DNA of 31,368 nt from Hermodarchaeum sp048885185 (lineage in GTDB: Archaea > Asgardarchaeota > Hermodarchaeia > Hermodarchaeales > Hermodarchaeaceae): positions 1 to 31,368 of the forward strand of contig JBHLQC010000008.1 in assembly GCA_048885185.1 (NCBI GenBank), written 5' to 3'. The first letter of the stretch is position 1. Each line of letters starts with the position of its first letter. The notes under the pieces were generated by a model. It was not told where the DNA came from, did not search any database, and worked only from the letters and a program-made list of their open reading frames with translations. Made by a program: the position numbers and the translations under genes. This document shows positions 22,727 to 30,902 of the stretch, piece after piece.

Positions 22727-23743
22727 TTAGGCTTCAACAGACAAATTAATTGACGTCTCTGCAATATCTGAACCATACTCCGCAATTCGCCGAAGACTCT
22801 CCAAACCTAACCGAAGATTCAACACTGCTTCTACTGGAAACTTCCCACCAAGCAGGGCTCTAATTCCTTTGTCCTCCTGTTGCACAACGCTTTCAACACG
22901 GCGAATGGTCTCATGAGCCAGAGGAACATCCAAATTACGAAGGGTAATCAAGGAGTCTTGGAAAACCTTGTCCGATATCCGATGCATCTTCATGAATGTA
23001 TTCCCCAATGGTGAATCCTCAGGAAGCTTTGTTGATGTAGCAATAGAAGCAAGCCGTGCTGCGTGGTCTCCTGCTCGTTCTATACTTTTCACCACAAGCC
23101 GATAACCCAAACAAGCCTGTGGGCTAGATAGACCAATTTGGCGAATCCGATCAATTCGTCCTACAGCTGCAGCTAATTGACGCACAATATAAAAGTAAAA
23201 TCTATCAACTTCTGGATCTCGCTGCACGACTTCTTCTGCTAACTGTTTATCTCCTTCTAGTAGAGCAATCACTGCATCATGTTGCATTGAACGCACCAAT
23301 GCTTCCATTCGCTCCAGTGCATTCAGCAATGGCAAATTTGCCTGCCCCAAAAAACACTGCACCACAATCTTATCAGTGGTTTCTGAGATAATTTCTGCTC
23401 CTATCATCAATCGACGGATCGTGTCCTTCACTGTCACACGTTGATCTGCATTCACATGCTGCAAATCCAATTGAATAATGTCAAATCCAGCTAAATATTG
23501 GGTGATAAAATTCCGTACAATATCCTCAGTTGGCAAATCAGGCAGAATATCTACAACGCTCTCCGATAACGATGCTACCTCTGGGGATGATGCAGTGTAA
23601 AGGTGCAATGAATACCGATCTTGGGGGACTAGCTGTAGCTCGCTACCTGGCTTCAACCCTGCTTTCTCAGCCCACTGTTTTGGCAGGGAAACGATATATG
23701 TAGCGCCGCCGGTTAGCTGTACTTTCCGCGTTTCAGTTGACAT
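22727..23743 (-). CDS. AbrB-PhoU domain phosphate regulator
   Basis: A 338-residue archaeal PhoU-type protein. The N-terminal swapped-hairpin AbrB/SpoVT DNA-binding domain is clear (RKVQLTGGATYIVSLPKQWAEKAGLKPGSEL, residues 6-36). A linker follows, then two three-helix PhoU repeats with acidic and histidine metal-site segments such as ERAGDHAARLASIA and EYGSDIAETSINL. Family knowledge says PhoU restrains Pst uptake; the fused DNA-binding domain suggests that this form acts on transcription. AGGTGA lies before the ATG. It is divergent from pstS across 130 bases, which strongly suggests it controls that operon. Confidence 0.88.
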   Translation of the reverse strand: MSTETRKVQLTGGATYIVSLPKQWAEKAGLKPGSELQLVPQDRYSLHLYTASSPEVASLSESVVDILPDLPTEDIVRNFITQYLAGFDIIQLDLQHVNADQRVTVKDTIRRLMIGAEIISETTDKIVVQCFLGQANLPLLNALERMEALVRSMQHDAVIALLEGDKQLAEEVVQRDPEVDRFYFYIVRQLAAAVGRIDRIRQIGLSSPQACLGYRLVVKSIERAGDHAARLASIATSTKLPEDSPLGNTFMKMHRISDKVFQDSLITLRNLDVPLAHETIRRVESVVQQEDKGIRALLGGKFPVEAVLNLRLGLESLRRIAEYGSDIAETSINLSVEA

Positions 23744-23787
23744 GGTTTTTCACCTATAAACTTCTTTCAAGAGTGCATAAATTCTAT

Positions 23788-23820
23788 TCTATATATAGAT
23801 TACTAGGATAAATTATATAT
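23788..23820. promoter_or_regulatory. Divergent promoters and palindrome between AbrB-PhoU gene and pstS
   Basis: TCTATATATAGA at 23788-23799 is a perfect 12-base palindrome; it fits a TATA box for the AbrB-PhoU gene (minus strand) and may also be an operator. AATTATATATGG at 23811-23822 fits a TATA box for pstS. The two boxes are 12 bases apart, so one bound regulator could cover both. Regulator binding is inference. Confidence 0.45.
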
Positions 23821-23873
23821 GGAGCATTGAGCGGAAGCGTTCGCTACTTTGAATTCCGGGTGTAGTTCGAAGA

Positions 23874-25049
23874 ATGAAAATAAACAGTTCAAGTGTTGTA
23901 ATTGGGATCATCATTGGATTACTTATTGGCGCTTCACTCGGCTGGTTTATACACCCTGCAGGACAACCACCAGGAGTTACACTGAAGACCGCTGGTTCAA
24001 CGACCGTCTTTCCCTTATCCGTTGCGTGGTCCAATCATTATTACTCTAGTACTCAAGGACAAGTGAAAGTAGAAGCATCCGTTGGCGGAACCGGTTTTGG
24101 ACAAGCATCATCAGTACAAGGGTCGGTGGACTTTGGTGCAGCCAGTTCTTACAAAAATCCAGTAGATTATGGCGCTGCTACCAATGATCAAATCAAGACA
24201 ATTCCAATTGCTTCAGATGCCATCGCTGTTGTTTGTAATCCACTGGTAAATGGAACGAGTGAAATACAACTTACACGTGAGCACCTAATTCCCATTTTTC
24301 AAGCAGATATCACAACTTGGGAGGGTCTTGAAGTTCAATTTGGTCTTACAATTGCTGCCACTGGCACTATCCAAGTCTATGTGCGTTCGGATGCCAGTGG
24401 CACTACTGCAACCTACACCAAATGGTTGGGGAAAGGTGAATATTCTACATATAACTGGACCCTTGGTGACGATGAACTAATCAACTGGCCAAGTATTGAC
24501 AGCATCCATGCCACTGAAGGCAATCCAGGTGTCTCGAACGGCGTGCTGGGCGATTCCAATGGAATAGGATATGTAGGTTTTGCTTTCATGGAAAATCTAG
24601 CTGCTGTGACCCTCTACAACGAAGGAAACGATGAATGGATTATTCCTTCACCTGAAGCTGCCAAACTGGCGATTCCTAATCCTATCACAGATCTTAGTGA
24701 CTCTCTCTTTGATAGTAGTGTGCCTAGCGCATACCCCATTGCTCGATTGATTTTCTATCTGGTAAATACTGAACCACCTCTCTCTTCCTTTCTTCGAACA
24801 CAATACAACATTTCTCCTCCCTACGGAGTTAGAGCTGAGACTGTTACTTTCCTAGAATGGGCTTTGTCAGCAACAGGGGGACAGAGCTTACCAATCATTC
24901 GTGAGGAAGTTGGGTATCTAGAAATTACAAACACAGGCGCTGAATTGTATGCTCTTGAACAAGTTGCTAATCTGGAACCTTTCGTTCAACCAGCTTCTAC
25001 ACTGACTTTTCAATTCACAATCATGGTTCAAAATGTTGACCAATCATAA
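23874..25049 (+). CDS. pstS: Phosphate-binding protein PstS
   Basis: A 391-residue surface protein that captures phosphate for the Pst ABC importer. An N-terminal transmembrane anchor (about 8-28, VVIGIIIGLLIGASLGWFI) is followed by a mature domain with AGSTTVFPLS, GGTGFGQAS and VRSDASGTTATYTKW. These are the phosphate-contact loops of PstS. There is no lipobox cysteine, so the protein is held by the uncleaved helix. The C-terminal 60 residues go beyond the usual fold and look like a small beta extension. First gene of pstSCAB-phoU. Confidence 0.92.
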   Translation: MKINSSSVVIGIIIGLLIGASLGWFIHPAGQPPGVTLKTAGSTTVFPLSVAWSNHYYSSTQGQVKVEASVGGTGFGQASSVQGSVDFGAASSYKNPVDYGAATNDQIKTIPIASDAIAVVCNPLVNGTSEIQLTREHLIPIFQADITTWEGLEVQFGLTIAATGTIQVYVRSDASGTTATYTKWLGKGEYSTYNWTLGDDELINWPSIDSIHATEGNPGVSNGVLGDSNGIGYVGFAFMENLAAVTLYNEGNDEWIIPSPEAAKLAIPNPITDLSDSLFDSSVPSAYPIARLIFYLVNTEPPLSSFLRTQYNISPPYGVRAETVTFLEWALSATGGQSLPIIREEVGYLEITNTGAELYALEQVANLEPFVQPASTLTFQFTIMVQNVDQS

Positions 25050-25093
25050 ATCTTCGTTGAAGAAAGTTTAATGAAATTGTTAGGGTGCTCTGT

Positions 25094-26020
25094 GTGTCAC
25101 AACGGAACTGGCGTAAAATCTTATTCGGAGCATCCTCACGTGATTTTATTTGGCGAATTCTTCTTCTAATTTTTGCAATTATCGCGTCATCAGTAATATT
25201 ATTCATTTTCATAGATGTATGGAGAGAATCGTTACCTGCACTTATCATTCTGGGCCCACAACTATTTGGACCAATTTGGGATCCGACAATTACACACCAG
25301 TATGGAATCAGTGTATTCATTGCCGGAACTTTATGGGTTACAGCATTAAGTCTTCTCATCGCAATTCCCCTCGGGATAGGTGGAGCACTATTTTTAGCTG
25401 AATATTCCCCAGCGAGGCTGAAAGAACCACTACGCATGGTTCTTATTCTCATGGCGGGTTTACCATCGATTATCTACGGACTTTGGGGGTTATACACTCT
25501 CGTACCATTTCTTCGTAACTGGATAAGTATTATACCCGGTTTGGAGTGGTATTCAGGATTTGGGATTCTACCCGCTTCAATTGTTCTTGCAATTATGCTT
25601 CTACCCACAATAGTTGCTGTATCATATGACGCAATGCAAATGGTTCCTGATACTCTTAGGGAGGCTTCGTATGCGTTGGGTGCAAGCAGAACAGAGACGT
25701 CAGTGAAGGTAGTACTTTTCACTGCCTTACCTGGTGTTGGTGCAGCCGTGTTACTCTCCCTTGGGCGCGCGATTGGTGAAACCATGGCTGTTCTACTTGT
25801 AACCGGAAACTCAGCTCAGTTCCCTACAAGTATTTTTAGCCAAGTTTATGTGATGACCTCGGTCATTGCTAACCAATTGGGTCTTGCAATAGGTGGCTAT
25901 CCCCTTATGCAATCAGCCCTCTTTGTTGTTGCTCTGATTCTTCTAATAATTTCAATGCTTTTCTCATTTGCTGCTAAACTAATTGTTCGGTGGGGATTGC
26001 ACAAGCAGGGGTTGAATTAA
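25094..26020 (+). CDS. pstC: Phosphate ABC transporter permease PstC
   Basis: About 308 residues with six predicted membrane helices. The ABC-coupling EAA loop is seen as REASYALGASRTETSVKVVLFTALPGVGAAVLLSLGRAIGETMAVLL, and GLPSIIYGLWGL is the PstC/PstA signature upstream of it. The frame reaches a GTG at 25085, but AGGGTG at 25082-25087 lies 6 bases before a second GTG at 25094, which is preferred. Its stop overlaps the ATG of pstA by one base. Confidence 0.93.
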   Translation: MSQRNWRKILFGASSRDFIWRILLLIFAIIASSVILFIFIDVWRESLPALIILGPQLFGPIWDPTITHQYGISVFIAGTLWVTALSLLIAIPLGIGGALFLAEYSPARLKEPLRMVLILMAGLPSIIYGLWGLYTLVPFLRNWISIIPGLEWYSGFGILPASIVLAIMLLPTIVAVSYDAMQMVPDTLREASYALGASRTETSVKVVLFTALPGVGAAVLLSLGRAIGETMAVLLVTGNSAQFPTSIFSQVYVMTSVIANQLGLAIGGYPLMQSALFVVALILLIISMLFSFAAKLIVRWGLHKQGLN

Positions 26021-26955
26021 TGGCTCGAACAAACGAAGTGAGAGAACTACGGAAGTGGTTACGTCTTCCTAAGAGCCGTCGAGAATTGATAGATCGTGCA
26101 GCATTTATTATTTTGGCAGTTATTGGAGTTATCATCGTTATTCCCTTCTTCGCCATCGTTTTTGAAGTGATATCGCAAGGGTGGTTCTTGCTTAGTCCTG
26201 CCTTTCTTTTGACGAACATGGAGGGGTTCGCAGGAGGAGGAATTCGAAATGCAATTGCGGGGTCAATGGAACTCATAGCTCTCGCCGGTATTGTGGCAAT
26301 ACCCCTTTGTGTGGGTGCTGCAATTTACACAACAGAATATGCACAGAAGAGCAGTAGATCATCCAGACGGAGTGTGCGATGGTTAAACAAATGGATAAAT
26401 ATCATTGTTGAATTCACCGCTGATACACTAGCGGGTGTTCCTTCAATCATCTTTGGAGCTTTTGGGCTGATTCTCTTTGTAGCAATATTTGGACAAAGCA
26501 TGCTTGCAGGAGCACTCACGCTCTCATTAATGATGATTCCAACCGTTCTTCGTACGACTCAAGAGTCACTTCGGGCTGTTCCTATGAATCTAAGAGAAGC
26601 TTCTCTAGCATTAGGAGCAACTACATGGAGCACATCATGGCGAGTTGTACTTCGAGCCGCGTTTGCAGGAATAATAACGGGTGTGCTATTAGCGATAGGT
26701 CGGGTTATCGGTGAAACAGCGCCTCTCCTTTTCACGACTGGATTTAATTTTGATAGACCTTGGGGGTTGCTTGATGCTGTCGCTTCTCTCCCGTTCACAA
26801 TTTACCAGTTTGCCTTGTTAGGCGCTGATCCAATCCTTCGAATGAGAGCTTATGCAACTGGCATTGTTCTAATTGGCATTGTCTTAGTTGTTGACGTTCT
26901 AGCCAATTGGGTATCGAAAAAAGTTGGAGTTATCGTACGAGCAGGTGGGATCTAA
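26020..26955 (+). CDS. pstA: Phosphate ABC transporter permease PstA
   Basis: About 311 residues with six membrane helices. Signature segments are GGIRNAIAGSMELIALAGIVAIPL, LAGVPSIIFGAFGLILF and the EAA loop REASLALGATTWSTSWRVVLRAAFAGIITGVLLAIGRVIGETAPLL. The open frame extends to a GTG at 25990 inside pstC, but the ATG at 26020 has AGGGG 8-9 bases before it and overlaps the pstC stop (TAATG), which indicates translational coupling. It pairs with PstC to form the channel. Confidence 0.93.
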   Translation: MARTNEVRELRKWLRLPKSRRELIDRAAFIILAVIGVIIVIPFFAIVFEVISQGWFLLSPAFLLTNMEGFAGGGIRNAIAGSMELIALAGIVAIPLCVGAAIYTTEYAQKSSRSSRRSVRWLNKWINIIVEFTADTLAGVPSIIFGAFGLILFVAIFGQSMLAGALTLSLMMIPTVLRTTQESLRAVPMNLREASLALGATTWSTSWRVVLRAAFAGIITGVLLAIGRVIGETAPLLFTTGFNFDRPWGLLDAVASLPFTIYQFALLGADPILRMRAYATGIVLIGIVLVVDVLANWVSKKVGVIVRAGGI

Positions 26956-27705
26956 ATGGTTGAAGCAAAAGTGCAAATTAAAGATTTGAACGCATGGTAC
27001 AGCGATTTTCATGTGCTAAAAGACATTTCCGTTGAATTTCTTGCCAACACAGTCACTGCTATTATGGGACCATCAGGATGTGGAAAAACCACACTCATTC
27101 GAATCCTGAATCGACTCAGTGATATGGTACCTGAATTTCGTCATACTGGTGAAATTTACATTGATAATCAAGACATCTTCAGTCCTGATATTGATGTCTA
27201 TAATTTACGTAAAGGTATTGGTTTTGTATTTCAGAAACCTAATCCTTTCCCAATGTCGATATATGATAATGTAGCCTATGGTCCTCGCACTCACGGAATG
27301 AAGAACATAGATGAGATTGTTGAAAGGAGTCTTAAACAAGCCGCATTGTGGGATGAAGTGGGACACCGCTTGGAAGAACCAGCATTAAAGCTGTCTGGCG
27401 GGCAACAACAACGGCTTTGTCTAGCCCGGGCCCTCGCTGTTAATCCGGGGTTAATTTTAATGGATGAACCGGTTGCGTTTTTAGATCCCATTAGTGCTCA
27501 GAAAATCGAAGAGCTCATAATGGCTTTGAAGAGGGAATACACTATCATCCTTGTAACCCATAATGTTCAACAAACTCTACGTGTTTCTGACTGGGCTGCA
27601 TTCCTCTATTTGGGGGATCTCATCGAGTTTGGTCGAACATCACAGATAGCGGAGGCTCCAAAAGATCCACGTACAGAAGCGTTCTTAACCGGACGGTTTG
27701 GATAA
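26956..27705 (+). CDS. pstB: Phosphate ABC transporter ATPase PstB
   Basis: A 249-residue ATPase that powers the Pst importer. Walker A is GPSGCGKTT (38-46), the Q-loop lies in GFVFQKPNPFPMSIYDNVAYG, the signature is LSGGQQQR, Walker B LILMDEP, and the switch histidine is in VTHN. The D-loop region reads VAFLDP where most PstB proteins have TSALDP; the essential Asp is kept. The ATG directly follows the pstA stop with GGTGG just upstream. Confidence 0.95.
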   Translation: MVEAKVQIKDLNAWYSDFHVLKDISVEFLANTVTAIMGPSGCGKTTLIRILNRLSDMVPEFRHTGEIYIDNQDIFSPDIDVYNLRKGIGFVFQKPNPFPMSIYDNVAYGPRTHGMKNIDEIVERSLKQAALWDEVGHRLEEPALKLSGGQQQRLCLARALAVNPGLILMDEPVAFLDPISAQKIEELIMALKREYTIILVTHNVQQTLRVSDWAAFLYLGDLIEFGRTSQIAEAPKDPRTEAFLTGRFG

Positions 27706-27723
27706 ACGCATGGAGGTTAAATT

Positions 27724-28380
27724 ATGAGTTCAAAAAAGGAGAAGCGGTTTGCACAGATTGAACAACTCTTGAAAGAAATGAGCAAGTTAGCACTTGAGGC
27801 AATCCATAAAGGCTGCGTAAGTTTTTCAAACCTTAATCAAGAGTTGGCAGCTCAAGTCATTGCTGATGATGTAAAAATGGATGTCCTCGACGATAAGATA
27901 GAAACTGAAATTGTCCGGGCTATTGCCCGATTTCAGCCGGTCGCAGCAGATATTCGCAAACTCAGCGTCTATTTCAAAGTAATTACTGATCTTCGACGAA
28001 TTGGCAGGTATGGCTATGATATGGCACTTCTTACCCAACAAATGAAAGGAAAACAACATTTCAAAAAACTGATAAAAATCCCTGAAATGGGACGTACAGC
28101 CATACGGATGACTGAAATCGCTCTAAATGGATTGTTTGACGATGAAACCGATTCTCCAGTGAAGAAGCTCTTAGAGGAAGATGAACTTGTTGATGCGATG
28201 ATGGACGAACTTTTCCGTGAATTAGTCACTTATACGTCTGAAGATCCTAGTCGGTTCACTGTTGCGATGTACTATCTTCTTGCAGGACGCTATCTAGAAC
28301 GCGCAGAAGATCACGCTGTTTCCATCGGATATTATGCCCATTATATGAAAACTGGAAAAAGAGGGCTTAACCAAATTTAG
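27724..28380 (+). CDS. phoU: Phosphate-signalling protein PhoU
   Basis: A 218-residue two-repeat PhoU protein without a DNA-binding domain. Metal-site segments are DDKIETEIVRAIARF, RRIGRYGYDMALL, DELVDAMMDELF and ERAEDHAVSIGYYAHY. PhoU limits Pst activity when phosphate is plentiful. A strong GGAGGT Shine-Dalgarno lies 7 bases before the ATG and the gap from pstB is 18 bases, so it is the last gene of the operon. With the AbrB-PhoU protein this locus holds two kinds of PhoU. Confidence 0.93.
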   Translation: MSSKKEKRFAQIEQLLKEMSKLALEAIHKGCVSFSNLNQELAAQVIADDVKMDVLDDKIETEIVRAIARFQPVAADIRKLSVYFKVITDLRRIGRYGYDMALLTQQMKGKQHFKKLIKIPEMGRTAIRMTEIALNGLFDDETDSPVKKLLEEDELVDAMMDELFRELVTYTSEDPSRFTVAMYYLLAGRYLERAEDHAVSIGYYAHYMKTGKRGLNQI

Positions 28381-28397
28381 AATCTAAACTTGCGAAT

Positions 28398-29510
28398 CTA
28401 TTTCCTATGATTTTTTTGAGTTCGATTAATTTTTTCAAGTGGCAGTGGTTCTGCAATATTGTTATCCCGACCAATCATTCGCGTTGCCATACAAAGTGCA
28501 TTCAAGATTGCTTCCTCAGTTACTTCTATGGCTGCACCAAAAAACGGTGTGAGCCTTCTATCAAGAAGTTGTGTACGTCGTACAACTAAATCTTGTTTGT
28601 TGGTCTGGTCACGGTATGCGGTGCTAAACGCTATTACAAAATCTCCACTTCCATGAGAGACTACACTACCGGTTCGACCAATACCAATGACTGCACGGCG
28701 GGCAATTCGTGTGAGTTGTCGAGAAGTAAGGGGGGCATTAGTAGCAAGTATTACAATTATTGATCCACCCTCAGGAGTTAGCAGGGAAGTTGGGGAGGGT
28801 TGTTCTAGTTCGTCTAGTATCTGAGTAATTGGAATTCCCTTTATGATTAAATCTCCTTTACGACCACAATTGGGAACAACTAAACCACCGATGGTAAACC
28901 CACCATGTTTGTCTGGAAGCTCTCTAGAGGCGGTGCCAATTCCACTTTTGTATCCAAACGCCATCATACCCGTGCCTGCACCAACACACCCTTCTTCGAT
29001 TTTGGCTGTTGCACTACGAATTGCCTGAAAGATATGCTCTTTGTGAACATGCCGACCCTGAGCGTCATTGAGGTATCCGTCATGACACTCTGCTACTATC
29101 GGGTTAGGCGTGGACCCTGAAACACCTGCTTCTGGGTTTTGTTCGATCACATATTGAGTCACCGCGTCCTCAACTAATCCCACATTAAGGGTACTTGTCA
29201 GGAGAATTGGTGTTTCAATACGTCCTAGTTCAAGAAGTTGAGCAAGTCCTACAGCTTTCCCAAAACCATTGATTATGTGAACTGTACCAACCACCGGTTC
29301 GGTGAAAAGATTGTCTTTATGGGGTAAGATTGCTGTAGCTCCTGTGCGTACAGGTCCTTTTCCGGGGACGAGTTTTCCCTTTCCATGAATGAGTGTTGTG
29401 TGTCCAACTAACACTCCTGGAACATCTGATATTGCATTGGACGGTCCGGGAGGGAAATCACCGATATTCAATCCCAGCTCCCGTGCACGTTTTCGTTGTT
29501 GGAATCCCAT
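28398..29510 (-). CDS. P1-family peptidase (DmpA-like aminopeptidase)
   Basis: A 370-residue self-cleaving N-terminal nucleophile hydrolase related to Ochrobactrum DmpA. The N-terminal RARELGLNIGDFPPGPSNAISDVPGVLVGHTTL is the family hallmark. The expected autocleavage site is G249-S250 in GGSIIVILATNAPL, after which Ser250 becomes the nucleophile of the new chain. Members release N-terminal residues from peptides, some with D-amino acids. No signal peptide, so cytoplasmic. GGAGTGA precedes the ATG. The activase gene lies just upstream on the same strand with a 16-base gap. Confidence 0.92.
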   Translation of the reverse strand: MGFQQRKRARELGLNIGDFPPGPSNAISDVPGVLVGHTTLIHGKGKLVPGKGPVRTGATAILPHKDNLFTEPVVGTVHIINGFGKAVGLAQLLELGRIETPILLTSTLNVGLVEDAVTQYVIEQNPEAGVSGSTPNPIVAECHDGYLNDAQGRHVHKEHIFQAIRSATAKIEEGCVGAGTGMMAFGYKSGIGTASRELPDKHGGFTIGGLVVPNCGRKGDLIIKGIPITQILDELEQPSPTSLLTPEGGSIIVILATNAPLTSRQLTRIARRAVIGIGRTGSVVSHGSGDFVIAFSTAYRDQTNKQDLVVRRTQLLDRRLTPFFGAAIEVTEEAILNALCMATRMIGRDNNIAEPLPLEKINRTQKNHRK

Positions 29511-29526
29511 TTTGAAACGTCACTCC

Positions 29527-30495
29527 TTATTTGGACTTGGAGGTTTGTTCTGTCGATTCCTGGGTGACGCCAGACCAAGTGATGTGTTCTATTTGCGAAT
29601 CACTTGCGATTTCTATTAATTGAGTCATTTGCTTCTCGCTAACTAATGCTGTCTCAACGCAAGGGAAGAGTTTGTCTAGGCGTTCCCATTTAGCTTTGCA
29701 GAGTTTGTTAAATCCTAATAAGTCCCATCGTTCGACGTTTGGCATGTAAAGACGAATAAATGCGGCAATAGCGGCAATGTTCTGCGATTGGTTAGTAAAA
29801 CCAGGAATTATGGGTGTACGAATCCATACGGGTTGATCTTGTCCACCTAACCACTTTGCGTTTTCAAGGATAGGTTCCAGTTTAACGCCTGTACATTCTT
29901 GGTGTTGACTCGGGTCCATGAGCTTCAAATCAAATAAAACCAAATCTGTTTGCTGAACCAGTTTCTCAAAATCCTCTCTTCTGGAGAATCCTGCAGTATC
30001 TAAGGCGGTATGCAGTCTTTCATTGTTAAATCGTTGTAGAAGAGCAGAAGCAAACTGGTGTTGGAACAGTGGGTCACCGCCACTGAGAGTGACTCCTCCC
30101 CCCGACTCTTCGTAAAAGGGACGATCACGAAGCACTTCATTTACAACCTCATCCACCGAACGCTCTGTTCCTAAAAGTTCAATTGCTTTAGAAGGACAAA
30201 CCGGTGCGCATTCACCACAACTGTCACAATGTTGACGATTTATGCGAAGTCCTTCTTGTGTAAGTGTGAGTGCATTCTGAGGACAGGCAGTGATACAATG
30301 CTGGGCACCTATACACCGATCTTTGTACCATACAACTTGTGGGGTTAAAGACCAGGTTTCAGGGTTTTGGCACCATTGACAGCGAAGGGCACAGCCCATC
30401 AGAAATACAGTCGTTCGAATCCCTGGCCCATCTTCAGTGGAGAAACGCTGAATATTTAATACTAAACCAATCTGGTCCGTAGCAACCTTTAGCAA
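29527..30495 (-). CDS. Glycyl-radical enzyme activating protein (radical SAM)
   Basis: About 322 residues. The radical SAM cluster motif is C-x3-C-x2-C in GCALRCQWCQNPE, after the activase hallmark FSTEDGPGIRT. An inserted ferredoxin domain carries two more cluster motifs (CIGAQHCITACP and CDSCGECAPVCP), as in activases of the HpdA/CutD type. GGGVTLSGGDPLFQ and DLKLMDP are also typical. The frame opens at a GTG at 30531, but GGAGAT at 30507-30502 lies 6 bases before a TTG at 30495, which places the start the usual distance before the hallmark. The glycyl-radical enzyme it would activate is not in this window. Confidence 0.85.
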   Translation of the reverse strand: MLKVATDQIGLVLNIQRFSTEDGPGIRTTVFLMGCALRCQWCQNPETWSLTPQVVWYKDRCIGAQHCITACPQNALTLTQEGLRINRQHCDSCGECAPVCPSKAIELLGTERSVDEVVNEVLRDRPFYEESGGGVTLSGGDPLFQHQFASALLQRFNNERLHTALDTAGFSRREDFEKLVQQTDLVLFDLKLMDPSQHQECTGVKLEPILENAKWLGGQDQPVWIRTPIIPGFTNQSQNIAAIAAFIRLYMPNVERWDLLGFNKLCKAKWERLDKLFPCVETALVSEKQMTQLIEIASDSQIEHITWSGVTQESTEQTSKSK

Positions 30496-30646
30496 GAGGA
30501 GATCTCCATTCACTGTTAGAACATGTACCACTCCTGATAAGCGCTTTTACGGTGTGAAGCTCAGGTCACAAAAGCATTTTCCATCCACTGAGAAGGAACT
30601 AACAGAAAACGAGTAGTGGCTATTTTTGCGTTCAACCACCAGAAAA

Positions 30647-30663
30647 CCGAAAGCTTAATTTAA
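30647..30663 (+). promoter_or_regulatory. BRE/TATA promoter of the 23S transcript
   Basis: CCGAAA (30647-30652, BRE-like) followed by CTTAATTTAA (30654-30663, TATA-like) is the strongest archaeal-type promoter in the gap between the activase gene and 23S. It predicts a transcript start near 30684. Bases 30532-30646 show no gene. Confidence 0.5.
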
Positions 30664-30683
30664 GGTGGTTGTCCCAAAACGAA

Positions 30684-30902
30684 GATTGGAGCCGTGAAGA
30701 GCTACCAAAGACTGCGAAAGCCTTAAGTAGCTCAATGTGCGTCCCTCCTTTTTACCAACAATTTCAGCCCGTATGCCGTGCATATGGGTGTCGGGCCTAG
30801 GAGGACTTTCTTCTCGTTAGGTCTTCACGATGATGGCCATGCAAAGGTCGCATACCCTGGATAACGCCAGTCAGAATCAGTGTGGGTTCCAAGTAGTGTC
30901 AA
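30684..30902 (+). other. Structured leader before 23S rRNA, or a separate small RNA
   Basis: About 219 bases without a credible ORF but rich in stems. GAGCTAC (30699-30705) pairs with GTAGCTC (30727-30733), and inside it GC-GAAA-GC forms a GNRA-type tetraloop hairpin. CCTCCT (30744-30749) pairs with AGGAGG (30799-30804), enclosing CCCGTATG (30768-30775) with CATATGGG (30781-30788) around a five-base loop. This may be the pre-23S leader with its processing stem, or an independent RNA. It does not match 16S 3' end, 5S or SRP RNA as I know them. Confidence 0.45.

Noticed and set aside
27460..27492. PstB D-loop variant VAFLDP as a sign of inactivity
   Set aside because: Walker A, signature, Walker B, switch His and the D-loop Asp are all present, so the ATPase should be active.
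30829..30838. C-box-like ATGATGG suggesting a C/D box guide RNA
   Set aside because: The box has a mismatch, and no matching D box CTGA is seen at the right distance.
30684..30902. SRP RNA, 5S rRNA or the 16S 3' end as identity of the structured leader
   Set aside because: None of the characteristic conserved segments, such as the SRP GGAAGGAAGC region or the anti-Shine-Dalgarno tail CACCTCC, is present on the plus strand.
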